Shown here: piece by piece, positions 18,227 to 25,836 of the stretch
How the letters are laid out: every line of letters starts with the position of its first letter
Position numbering within the stretch: the stretch's first letter is position 1
The notes under the pieces: generated by a model
Database searches by the model: none
Told to the model about the DNA's origin: nothing
What the model saw: only the letters and a program-made list of their open reading frames with translations
DNA from: Akkermansiaceae bacterium
GTDB taxonomy: Bacteria > Verrucomicrobiota > Verrucomicrobiia > Verrucomicrobiales > Akkermansiaceae
DNA length: 41,456 nt
Reading direction: 5' to 3'
Assembly: GCA_903826205.1 (NCBI GenBank)
Contig: CAIKDP010000124.1
Coordinates: 1 to 41,456 of the forward strand
Translations under genes and position numbers: made by a program

Positions 18227-20599
18227 CTACGGTGGCGGCGTTCCCGCCCCTTGCTGGCCGTGGGGCGGGCCGCTGGCGAGGTGGACGACGCGCTGCGGGA
18301 AAGGCAGGTTGATACCCGCCTCGCCAAGGCGTTTTTCTATCATCAGGCGCAAATCGCTGGTGACAATCATGGCGTTGGCCGGGCCCCCGAGGTCCAGCCA
18401 GAAATACAGGCTGAAAATCAGCGCACTGTCGCCAAAGTCATCCAACACCACAAACGGCGCCGGTTCCTTGCACACCAGACCGTGGCGCCCGGCCACTTCC
18501 GTTAGAATATCGGTGAGCTTGTGGGGCGGGGTGCCATAGGCGACGCCCACGCGCAGCGAGCGGCGCATCTTGGGACTGGTGAGCGTCCAGTTGGTCACCC
18601 GGTTTTCCAGGAACACCGAGTTGGGAATCATCGTTTCCACATCGTCGGGACCGCGCACCACCGAGGAGCGGGTGTTGATTTCGGTGATGGTGCCGGCAAT
18701 GCCATCGACGTCCACGATGTCGCCCACGCGCACCTTGCGCTCGGCAAGCACGATGATGCCGCTGATGAAGTTCTTGATGAGGGTCTGGGTGCCGAAGCCG
18801 ATGCCGATGGCAAGCGCGCCGCCGAAAAACGCGAACACGGTGAGCGGAATGCGCAGAAACGACAAGGTGCCGATGACAAGAAACACCGAAAAGACGATCA
18901 TCCCCCAATTGCGCAGCGTGCGGGCCTGGGCGTCGGCAATGTGGCCGCGTGTGACGAGGCTCGTTTGCAGACGCTTGGCGATCCTTGCGGCGACCCAGTA
19001 GCCGATGAGGAAAAACAACGCGGCCCGCAATAACAGACCGAGGGTGACGGGGATGTTGCCGGTGATCGTCTGGCCATCGACCACCAACTTGTCCTCGAAA
19101 CTCAGCACCTCCCACGACCAGATTTTTTTCACCGTGTTCCAAACGCCGGTGCCGAGGGAGGAAAGTTTGTCCCACATCCCTGCCTTGGCCGGGTCCGGGG
19201 TATGCTCCAGCACCCAGCGCTTGACCAGCTTGCGCTGTGCCATGACCGCTTGTGAGACGCGCTGGAGCATGGCGAGTTTTTCGCTGGTGGTCGCCCGTTG
19301 TTCGTTGAGCAGGCTGAAGCGGGGATCCTCGGAACTGATCGAAGTGGCGCGGGCCTCGAGCTTGCTCAACTCGGCGCTGCTGTTGGCTATCTCATCATCG
19401 AGCACGTTTTCCCATGCCCAGAGGCGCTCGCGCGGCACCCCGAGGGATTCGAGCGCCTTGGCCCGCTGCTGCGGTGCGGGTGCGGCCACGAGGGTCTGGC
19501 GGTCTTGATAGGCCTTGATCCCGACGTCTTCCAAGTGCAGCAGGCTTTCCAGCGCTTCAATGAGCGTCTGGGTGGCTTCCACGCGGCCCTCCGCCACCTC
19601 CTGCCGGTATTTCGCCAGTTCCATGCCCGGCGGATCGCCGGTCGGCGGCACCGTCAGCGCGGCAACCGCGGCCTGGGCCTGGCTGCGGGCGCTGATGGCC
19701 GATTTGAGCCGCTTGGCCACGGCGTCGATCTCTTTGCGGATCGACTGCTTGCGTTCGGCTGAGACTTTGCTGATCTGGGCCAGATCCTCGTCGCCGAAGC
19801 GGGCGTTGGCCTTGGCGATTTTGACCTGGCGTTCAACCAACGAGAGATCGATCTTGGCCGCGGCGACGCGGTCCTTGAGGCTGTCTAACATGTTTTGCGC
19901 GGCGCTGGCACGCACGGCGAGCATGCGGGATTTGGCGCGGGCGGCCTCGAGGCGCCACTTGGCCGCTTCGGTGCTGCCGTTGGCGGCTGCTTGGACGGCG
20001 GCGAGCGCATTGCCTGCGCTATCCTCTGCGGCCTTGGATTCGGTCATGGCGGCGGCTAACAGGCGCTCGTAATTGGATAACGAGGATTCGTACGACGAGA
20101 GGTTGGATTTGATCGCATCCCGCTCGTTGAGCAAATCGTCAATCATCAGCAACGAATAGGGGGGCTTTTTCTTGAAGCCGGTCCATGCCGCATCCTCGGC
20201 GCGGGAGTTTTCAAGGGCCTTGCGGGCATCTTCGACCACGTTGGAGGCCTTGAGCGCGCGGGCGGTGATGAGAATCATCTGCTCCAAGTCACGGCGGCGC
20301 TCTTCAAGTTCCACCGTGCTGATGCCTTCCGGCAGGGCGGCGGCGGCGCCGGCGGCCTCCACGCGCCCCAACGTGTCGCGAGCCTCCTTCAGCCATTGGC
20401 TGAGGCGGGTGCGGGCGTCATCCGGTTTTTCTGCGGCCGGGGGTTTGGCGGGCTCGAGGATTTCCGCCACCTTTTTCAAGTTGGCTACCTGGCCCTGCGC
20501 GGGGGTCGGGCCAAGTGCGGCCAGGCAGCAGGCTAACAGCCAGCCCCAAGGCAGCACCGATTGGAGGGGATGGAAACAGGCCGTGGCGGGGCGGTTCAT
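18227..20599 (-). CDS. Large MscS-family mechanosensitive channel
   Basis: The product is 790 aa. A signal peptide or first hydrophobic segment is at about residues 18-37 (WGWLLACCLAALGPTPAQ). A long, mostly helical, charged periplasmic region follows (about 40-500, coiled-coil-like stretches rich in Ala, Glu, Lys). Several membrane helices come next (about 530-620), including the pore helix GGALAIGIGFGTQTLIKNFISG. The MscS beta and alpha/beta domains close it: VRVGDIVDVDG, ETMIPNSVFLENRVTNWTL and the terminal INLPFPQRVVHL motif. This resembles the MscK/YbdG-type long channels. ATG 20599 was chosen over the frame start at 20773 because it opens the signal peptide. It is likely to protect the cell from osmotic downshock. 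It shares strand with yebC, 127 bp upstream. Confidence 0.88.
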   Translation of the reverse strand: MNRPATACFHPLQSVLPWGWLLACCLAALGPTPAQGQVANLKKVAEILEPAKPPAAEKPDDARTRLSQWLKEARDTLGRVEAAGAAAALPEGISTVELEERRRDLEQMILITARALKASNVVEDARKALENSRAEDAAWTGFKKKPPYSLLMIDDLLNERDAIKSNLSSYESSLSNYERLLAAAMTESKAAEDSAGNALAAVQAAANGSTEAAKWRLEAARAKSRMLAVRASAAQNMLDSLKDRVAAAKIDLSLVERQVKIAKANARFGDEDLAQISKVSAERKQSIRKEIDAVAKRLKSAISARSQAQAAVAALTVPPTGDPPGMELAKYRQEVAEGRVEATQTLIEALESLLHLEDVGIKAYQDRQTLVAAPAPQQRAKALESLGVPRERLWAWENVLDDEIANSSAELSKLEARATSISSEDPRFSLLNEQRATTSEKLAMLQRVSQAVMAQRKLVKRWVLEHTPDPAKAGMWDKLSSLGTGVWNTVKKIWSWEVLSFEDKLVVDGQTITGNIPVTLGLLLRAALFFLIGYWVAARIAKRLQTSLVTRGHIADAQARTLRNWGMIVFSVFLVIGTLSFLRIPLTVFAFFGGALAIGIGFGTQTLIKNFISGIIVLAERKVRVGDIVDVDGIAGTITEINTRSSVVRGPDDVETMIPNSVFLENRVTNWTLTSPKMRRSLRVGVAYGTPPHKLTDILTEVAGRHGLVCKEPAPFVVLDDFGDSALIFSLYFWLDLGGPANAMIVTSDLRLMIEKRLGEAGINLPFPQRVVHLASGPPHGQQGAGTPPP

Positions 20600-20726
20600 G
20601 GCATGAGTCTCGTCCGTGACGGGCGTGTGATCAAGCCGGAAGAATGATATGTCAGGCGCCCCTCCTTGGATCGAGGGCGATTCGGAAGCGGAGAGAGTCG
20701 TAGGCAAATCGCCCCTCCTTGATTTG

Positions 20727-21437
20727 TCAGGCGATGTTGGTGAACACCGCCTGCACATCATCATCGTCCTCAATGCGGTCGAGGATTTTCTCGACGTCCT
20801 CCATTTGTTCCTCGGTCAGTTCGATCGGTTGGGTGGGCAGACGCTTGAGGCTGGCCTTGGGGGCGGGGATGCCCAATTGTTCGACCGCCTGGCACAGGCT
20901 GGCAAAGGCGCTGTATTCGCCGATCACGGCGACGATGCCATCATCCACCTCCATTTCCTCAAGGCCGGCATCAATGAGTTCGAGTTCGATTGCCTCAAGG
21001 TCGACGCCCTGCGGCACGGGAAATTCGATCACTGTTTTGCGCGAGAACATGAAGTCCAGCGAACCGGAGTTGACGAGTTGGCCGTTGTTCTTGTTAAAAA
21101 TGGTTTTCATGTTAGTCACCGAGCGGTTGGAGTTGTCGGTGGCGCACTCGATGAAAAACAACGAACCGTGCGGCCCCTTGCCCTCGTAGCTGACTTCCAT
21201 GATGTCGGCGGCGTCCTTGCCGGCGGCGCGCTTGATGGCGGCTTCGATGTTATCGCGCGAAAGGTTCTGGGCCTTGGCGTTGTTGATGGCCACCCGCAAC
21301 GGCGCGTTGCTTTCCGGATCGGGCCCGCCGTTTTTCGCCGCGAGGGTGATCGACTTGGCCAGCTTGGGAAACACCTTGGACATCGTGGCCCAACGCGATT
21401 CCTTGGCCCGGCGGCGGCATTCAAAGGCTCTTCCCAT
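20727..21437 (-). CDS. yebC: YebC/PmpR-family regulatory or translation-factor protein
   Basis: The 236-aa product has the family's three-part layout. An N-terminal basic segment (MGRAFECRRRAKESRW, then SKVFPKLAKSITLAAKNGG) leads to the conserved AINNAKAQNLSRDNIEAAIKR block (about 53-73). A central YEGKGPHGSLFFIECATDN region (about 85-103) follows, and the C terminus is acidic and ends in a DDDDVQAVFTNIA motif. ATG 21437 gives the canonical MGR start. YebC proteins are described as DNA-binding regulators and, more recently, as ribosome factors for proline stretches. That second role would be complementary to EF-P at 24405 in this window. The gene is divergent from the homocysteine methyltransferase-family gene. 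Confidence 0.94.
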   Translation of the reverse strand: MGRAFECRRRAKESRWATMSKVFPKLAKSITLAAKNGGPDPESNAPLRVAINNAKAQNLSRDNIEAAIKRAAGKDAADIMEVSYEGKGPHGSLFFIECATDNSNRSVTNMKTIFNKNNGQLVNSGSLDFMFSRKTVIEFPVPQGVDLEAIELELIDAGLEEMEVDDGIVAVIGEYSAFASLCQAVEQLGIPAPKASLKRLPTQPIELTEEQMEDVEKILDRIEDDDDVQAVFTNIA

Positions 21438-21588
21438 GGTTCGTGTGTGTGGTTCCCGGGGGCTGCCCGGCGCGGCCATTCAAGCACACCCGCAGCATAG
21501 CTCAATAGCGGAAATGAATTGGGGCGGGGTTTTCACTTGGCACTGCGGCGGCAATGCTCTTTGCTGCCCCCCTCACCCCATTCCTCCC

Positions 21589-22470
21589 ATGAACAAGCCC
21601 TCTCTTGCCGATGCCTGCCTGTGTTCCGCGCTCACCTGTGATGGCGCGATGGGCACGCAACTCATCCAACGCGGCATGCAGATTGGCGAATGTGGCATGC
21701 GCTGGAATGACGAGCAGCCGGACGCCATCAAGTCCGTGCATCAAGCCTACCGCGATGCCGGTTGCCGCTTGATCACCACCAATTCCTTCGGCGGCACGCG
21801 CTCGATGTTAGAGCGGCATGGGCTCGGCGCCAAGACCGCGGATTGGAACCGGCTCGCGGCCAAACTGGCGGGCGAGGTGGTCGGGCCGGACGGCTGGGTG
21901 ATCGGGGACGTCGGGCCGTTCGGGGATTTCCTCGAACCGCTGGGCGACACCACGGCGGCGGAGTTGGAGGCGATTTTCCGCGAGCAAATCAGCGCGTTGG
22001 TCGAAGGCGGGGCGGATGCCATTCTGGTGGAAACCATGAGCGACCCCAGTGAACTTTGCGTCGGCGTTCGCGCCGCCCGCGCCGTCACCGACTTGCCGGT
22101 CATCGCCACCTATGCTTTTCAAAAAAGCGCCGGTCAATTCCGCACCATGATGGGAACTCAAGTCGCCGAGGCCATCACCGCCGCCTTTGACGCGGGGGCT
22201 GCCATCGTCGGCGCCAATTGCGGCACCGACCTTTCGCTCGCCGATTACGTCGAATTGGCCAAGGAAATTGTCGCGGCTGCCGGCGGGCGACCCACCATCA
22301 TGCAGCCCAATGCCGGCGCACCGCATCAAATCAACGGCGAGATTCGCTACGATGCCACACCCGAGGAAATGGCGGCGCTGACCCACACGTTGCGCGCGCT
22401 CGGCATTTCCATTGTCGGCGGATGCTGTGGCACCTCTCCCGCGCACCTCGCGGCGATGTCCAAGGCTTGA
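21589..22470 (+). CDS. Homocysteine S-methyltransferase family protein
   Basis: The 293-aa product matches the zinc-dependent homocysteine methyltransferase barrel, as in the N-terminal module of MetH, BHMT and MmuM. It opens with TCDGAMGTQLIQRG, followed by TNSFGGTRSML and ILVETMSD. The zinc cysteines are visible in GANCGTDLS and in GGCCGTSPAH near the end. It lacks the pterin, cobalamin and SAM-reactivation domains of full MetH, so the methyl donor is unknown. ATG 21589 was chosen because the open frame extending to 21199 overlaps yebC and is not family-like. It is possibly part of methionine recycling, and a UroD-type protein lies further on at 31659. No Shine-Dalgarno is present. Confidence 0.88.
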   Translation: MNKPSLADACLCSALTCDGAMGTQLIQRGMQIGECGMRWNDEQPDAIKSVHQAYRDAGCRLITTNSFGGTRSMLERHGLGAKTADWNRLAAKLAGEVVGPDGWVIGDVGPFGDFLEPLGDTTAAELEAIFREQISALVEGGADAILVETMSDPSELCVGVRAARAVTDLPVIATYAFQKSAGQFRTMMGTQVAEAITAAFDAGAAIVGANCGTDLSLADYVELAKEIVAAAGGRPTIMQPNAGAPHQINGEIRYDATPEEMAALTHTLRALGISIVGGCCGTSPAHLAAMSKA

Positions 22471-22532
22471 GGTTCGTCCGCCCCTCCCATGTAGGCGCGC
22501 TCGTGTGAGCCGCAAATGATCTGCGTTGGGCA

Positions 22533-22561
22533 TTGACGGGATCTGGATTTTGATGCAGATT
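22533..22561 (+). promoter_or_regulatory. Candidate promoter for skp-lpxD
   Basis: TTGACG (22533-22538), a 17-nt spacer and CAGATT (22556-22561) lie 42 bp upstream of the Skp-like ATG at 22604. The -35 box is strong and the -10 box weak. It would drive the periplasmic chaperone and lpxD together. This is by inspection only. Confidence 0.4.
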
Positions 22562-22603
22562 CGCCGCCGAACCTTCTGATCGGAACCAACCCCACCCCAC
22601 CTT

Positions 22604-23254
22604 ATGAGTATGATTCGTCGATTTCTCACCGTTGCCATGGCTGCCTCCCTCACCTGCTGGGCCGCCGCTGAAGATGCCAAGCTCAAGATCGCGACTGTCG
22701 ACATGCAGGAGCTTTTCAAGCAATATTACCGGACCAATGATGCGCAAAAGCAAATCAATCTGGAGCGGGCACGCATCCAGAAGGACAACAACGAGCGCAT
22801 GACCAAAATCCGCGACATCGAAACTTCCCTTGGCAATCTGCGCAAGCAACTCGATGACCCCGCCATCAACGATTCGAAAAAACAGGCGCTCTTCAAAGAC
22901 TGGCAGATGCAGCAACAGGAAGGCATCGCCCTGGACCGCGAACGCCGCGAGTTCCTCCAACGCCGCAACCAGATGCTCAACGAGAAGATGCTGCAACGCA
23001 TGAAAGGCATCCTCGAGGAAATCCGCAAACTGGTGGAAGAGCACGCGAAAGCCGATAACTTTGATTACGTGTTCGACAAGTCCGGACTGAGCACCTCGCA
23101 AGTGCCCTTCCTGCTGTACACCAAGGACGCGACGGACATCACCGCCAGCCTTCTCAAGGATCTCAACAAGGATGCCCCGGCGGGATCCCTGCCTGCGGCC
23201 GGCGATCCAGCCCCGGAGATTCCGGCCCCGGCTCCCACAGGCGGCAACCCTTGA
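22604..23254 (+). CDS. ompH: OmpH/Skp-like periplasmic chaperone
   Basis: The 216-aa product has a signal peptide (residues 1-22, ending in CWAAAEDA) and a mature N-terminal strand KIATVDMQELFKQYY typical of Skp/OmpH. A long charged coiled coil follows (about 45-140) rich in Glu, Lys, Arg and Gln, then FDYVFDKSGLS, the second half of the Skp body domain. The C-terminal 25 residues are a Pro/Ala tail. Skp proteins hold unfolded outer-membrane proteins during transit across the periplasm. It is followed 35 bp later by lpxD, the skp-lpxD neighbourhood conserved across many Gram-negative bacteria, which supports the assignment. Confidence 0.9.
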   Translation: MSMIRRFLTVAMAASLTCWAAAEDAKLKIATVDMQELFKQYYRTNDAQKQINLERARIQKDNNERMTKIRDIETSLGNLRKQLDDPAINDSKKQALFKDWQMQQQEGIALDRERREFLQRRNQMLNEKMLQRMKGILEEIRKLVEEHAKADNFDYVFDKSGLSTSQVPFLLYTKDATDITASLLKDLNKDAPAGSLPAAGDPAPEIPAPAPTGGNP

Positions 23255-23289
23255 GTGGCGCGGCTTGAACCTCTTCCACTTCTCCTGCG

Positions 23290-24327
23290 TTGGCATTCGC
23301 CCTCACGCTTTCCGAACTCGCCCGCTTGGTCGATGGTGACATCGTCCGGGAGGGCCTCGTTTGTGATATGACTGGTGTCGCCTCGCTGGATACAGCCAAC
23401 CCGGGGGATATCAGTTTTCTCGGCAACGACAAATACCGGGGGCAATTTCTATCAACCAGGGCCAGCGCGGTGATTGTGGCCCGCGGCGAAACGGGGGCGG
23501 CTGAATCCACGGCCTTGGTGGCAGTGGACAATCCCTCGCTGGCTTTCTCCGAAGTGATCCGCCATTTTTCCGCCACCGCCAGCACGCCCACCCCCGGCGT
23601 ACATCCGCGGGCAGTGGTCGATCCGACGGCCATCCTTGATCCGGCCAGCGTGCGGGTTCATGCGGGGGCCGTCATCATGGCGGGCGCCCGCATCGGCGAT
23701 GGCAGTGAAATCGGCCCGAATGCCGTGATCGGCGAGCAGGTGGTCATCGGCCGCCATTGCCGGATCATGGCCAACGTCACCATCCGCGAGCGCTGCGTTT
23801 TGGGCGACCGCGTTTTTCTCCAACCCGGTTGTGTCATTGGCTCGGACGGTTATGGCTATGCGTTCCATGAGGGACGGCATGTGAAAATCGACCAAGTGGG
23901 CATTGTCGAAATCGGCGACGACGTGGAAATCGGCTCCAACACCACCATTGACCGCGCCCGCTTCGGCAAAACCCTCATCGGCGAGGGCACCAAGATCGAC
24001 AACCTGGTCCAAATCGCCCACAACGTGGTCATCGGCAAGCACTGCCTCATCATCTCGCTCACCGGCATCTCCGGCAGCGCCCAACTCGGCGATTACGTCA
24101 CCGCCGCCGGTCAGGTCGGCATCGTCGGCCATGTCACCGTCGGCGACCGCGCCATCCTCACCGCCCGCACCGGCGTCAACTCGAGCATTCCGGGCGACCT
24201 CACTTATTCCGGCAGGCCTGCCACGCCCATCCGCGAGGATATGAAACTGCGGGTGCTGGTCCGCCGCCTGCCGAAGCTCGTCGAGCGCGTCAAAGCCTTG
24301 GAGGATGCCATCCGGAAAAATCCGTGA
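23290..24327 (+). CDS. lpxD: UDP-3-O-(3-hydroxyacyl)glucosamine N-acyltransferase
   Basis: The 345-aa product catalyses the third step of lipid A synthesis, N-acylation of UDP-3-O-acyl-glucosamine. The N-terminal uridine-binding domain (LSELARLVDGDI, then NPGDISFLGNDKY) is followed by a left-handed beta-helix of hexapeptide repeats (about 110-305). The catalytic histidine is H244 in VQIAHNVVIGKH. The start is TTG 23290: the family begins directly with a LSELARLV-type helix and no better ATG is in place. LpxD shows that the organism makes lipopolysaccharide-type lipids. It sits directly after the Skp gene, and efp follows. Confidence 0.93.
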   Translation: MAFALTLSELARLVDGDIVREGLVCDMTGVASLDTANPGDISFLGNDKYRGQFLSTRASAVIVARGETGAAESTALVAVDNPSLAFSEVIRHFSATASTPTPGVHPRAVVDPTAILDPASVRVHAGAVIMAGARIGDGSEIGPNAVIGEQVVIGRHCRIMANVTIRERCVLGDRVFLQPGCVIGSDGYGYAFHEGRHVKIDQVGIVEIGDDVEIGSNTTIDRARFGKTLIGEGTKIDNLVQIAHNVVIGKHCLIISLTGISGSAQLGDYVTAAGQVGIVGHVTVGDRAILTARTGVNSSIPGDLTYSGRPATPIREDMKLRVLVRRLPKLVERVKALEDAIRKNP

Positions 24328-24404
24328 CCCCCGAGGTTTTTGAGCGGATTCGGCATTCCGGGCTTGCCAGTCTGCGTCACACCCCGTATCCCCTGCCACG
24401 CACC

Positions 24405-24968
24405 ATGGCCAGCACTCCCGTCATCAACCTCCGCAAAGGACACGCCGTCCGTCACAACAACGAAGTCTGCATCGTCATCGATCACGAACTGAAAACGCCT
24501 CCCCGGATGGCGTCCTACGTCCAGATGTCGATCCGGAGCGTGGCCACCAAGAAGGTCTTCAACCTTCGTCTCACCTCCAATGATTCGCTCGAAGGGGTTC
24601 TCCTCGAGCGCATCCCCCATGAGTATTCCTACAAGGACAGCAGTGGCTATCACTTCCTCAATCCCGATAGCTACGAAGATACCGTGGTTTATGAGGATCT
24701 CATCGAGCCAGTGAAAAACTACCTCATCGAGGGTCAGCTCTACACCGTGCTCTTCGCCGATTCCATCGTTGCCTCCATCGACTTGCCCCCATCCATGGTG
24801 ATGACCATCACCGAGTCTTCGGAGGGCGTCAAGGGCGACTCCGCCAACAATGTCTACAAGCCCGCCACCATGGAGACCGGCCTCATCATCCAGGTCCCCC
24901 TCTTCATCAATGTCGGCGAGAAAATCAACGTCAAAACCGAGGATAATTCCTACCTCGGCCGCGCCTGA
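24405..24968 (+). CDS. efp: Elongation factor P
   Basis: The 187-aa product has the three beta-barrel domains of EF-P, which rescues ribosomes stalled at consecutive prolines. The KOW-like N domain (NLRKGHAVRHNNEVCIVID) and the C-terminal OB-domain ending (PLFINVGEKINVKTEDNSYLGRA, here in two parts) are clear. The tip loop that enters the peptidyl-transferase centre reads LKTPPRMASY, so R34 occupies the modified position where many EF-Ps have lysine. The preceding Pro-Pro is unusual. ATG 24405 was chosen since the extended frame overlaps lpxD. TTGCCA and TATCCC, 17 nt apart, upstream of the ATG may be a weak promoter. Confidence 0.93.
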   Translation: MASTPVINLRKGHAVRHNNEVCIVIDHELKTPPRMASYVQMSIRSVATKKVFNLRLTSNDSLEGVLLERIPHEYSYKDSSGYHFLNPDSYEDTVVYEDLIEPVKNYLIEGQLYTVLFADSIVASIDLPPSMVMTITESSEGVKGDSANNVYKPATMETGLIIQVPLFINVGEKINVKTEDNSYLGRA

Positions 24969-25028
24969 TAGTTAACAAAAGTTAATTTTATTTGACGACG
25001 GCGGATTTTTTTGAAATTCTCCCGCGTC

Positions 25029-25640
25029 ATGAAACGCTCGCTGCTGTTGGCTGTCATCCCGCTGGTCTTCGGATCCTCACCGGTCTGGGCGAAGAGCGAG
25101 CTTGAAACCCTGCGCGCCCTGTGTGCCGAGCAGGAGCGCCAAATCCGCCAGTTGGAGCAAGAAAACGCCAGATTGCACGAGGAGCAGAAACCCAAGGCTC
25201 CCGATAAGCCTGCCACTGTCAGTAAAGCGGCTGCGTCCGACAAGCCTGCGGCGGCGGTCCCCGCAACTTCAAAGCCAGCGTCACCCAAGACGGACAAGCC
25301 CGCCGCCCTTGCGGTGGCGGCACCCAAGGCAGACAAGTCCACCTCCCTCACGGTGGCGGCAGCCAAGGCGGCAAGCCCGACCGTAACGAGTGCCAAACCA
25401 CCGACAGGCAAGGCGCCCGTGGCTGCGGCCACCGCCGCGAAAGCCGGCGCGTCCCAATCCACGTCGCCTGCAAAGCCGGGCATCCGCTCGGTGACCCTGA
25501 CCGGCACGACCACCTATGGCGAGTTTGCAGCGAAGCACGGCACCAATGTTCGCCATCTCAATGATCTGAATGCTCTCGACTTGGTCGAAACCACCGTCTT
25601 GGCCAAAGGCTCGGAATTGTATATCCCCGCCCAGCCATAA
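25029..25640 (+). CDS. Secreted LysM-domain protein with coiled coil and Ala/Pro/Lys linker
   Basis: The 203-aa product has a signal peptide (residues 1-21, hydrophobic LLLAVIPLVFGSS, cut near VWA). A short coiled coil follows (ETLRALCAEQERQIRQLEQE and on, about 24-55), then a low-complexity Ala/Pro/Lys/Thr linker (about 56-150). The C-terminal LysM-like motif is TTTYGEFAAKHGTNVRHLNDLNALD to the end, a fold that binds peptidoglycan or other N-acetylglucosamine polymers. It is probably a periplasmic cell-wall-associated protein. ATG 25029 is preferred to TTG 25011. A hairpin series follows the gene. Confidence 0.78.
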   Translation: MKRSLLLAVIPLVFGSSPVWAKSELETLRALCAEQERQIRQLEQENARLHEEQKPKAPDKPATVSKAAASDKPAAAVPATSKPASPKTDKPAALAVAAPKADKSTSLTVAAAKAASPTVTSAKPPTGKAPVAAATAAKAGASQSTSPAKPGIRSVTLTGTTTYGEFAAKHGTNVRHLNDLNALDLVETTVLAKGSELYIPAQP

Positions 25641-25674
25641 GCGTATACGCCCTTGGCCCATCACGATGCACAGG

Positions 25675-25704
25675 GCCCGCCCGGCAGATTGCGCCGGGCG
25701 GGCC
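25675..25704 (+). terminator. GC-rich hairpin after the LysM gene
   Basis: GGCCCGCCGGC pairs with GCCGGGCGGGCC as an 11-bp stem with one bulged G, starting 34 bp after the LysM stop. It lacks a T-run, so it may act as a pause site or transcript-stabilising end rather than a true terminator. Confidence 0.45.
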
Positions 25705-25725
25705 ACTGGGTGAAGCATGTAGGAG

Positions 25726-25752
25726 TCCGCACAGGTTCCTGTGCGGATTTTT
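25726..25752 (+). terminator. Intrinsic terminator after the LysM gene
   Basis: TCCGCACA and TGTGCGGA form an 8-bp stem around GGTTCC, immediately followed by five T residues, a standard rho-independent terminator reading rightward. The same palindromic core recurs at 25816-25835. Confidence 0.75.
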
Positions 25753-25815
25753 GGTGAATGAGCTGCGAAAATGGCAGCGGGAGGAAGCGTGATAGGGTCA
25801 TTGCGGGTGGAGGAC

Positions 25816-25835
25816 CCGCACAGGGGGCTGTGCGG
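25816..25835. repeat. Second copy of the CCGCACAG palindrome
   Basis: CCGCACAG, a GGGG loop and CTGTGCGG form a perfect 8-bp stem directly after the stop codon of the minus-strand GH116-like gene. It shares its core with the hairpin at 25726-25747 and may end transcription leftward, although no T-run follows on that strand. Confidence 0.6.
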
Positions 25836-25836
25836 A

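Noticed and set aside
23452-24399. Minus-strand frame antisense to lpxD
   Set aside because: Follows the hexapeptide repeat periodicity of lpxD on the other strand and has no family resemblance.
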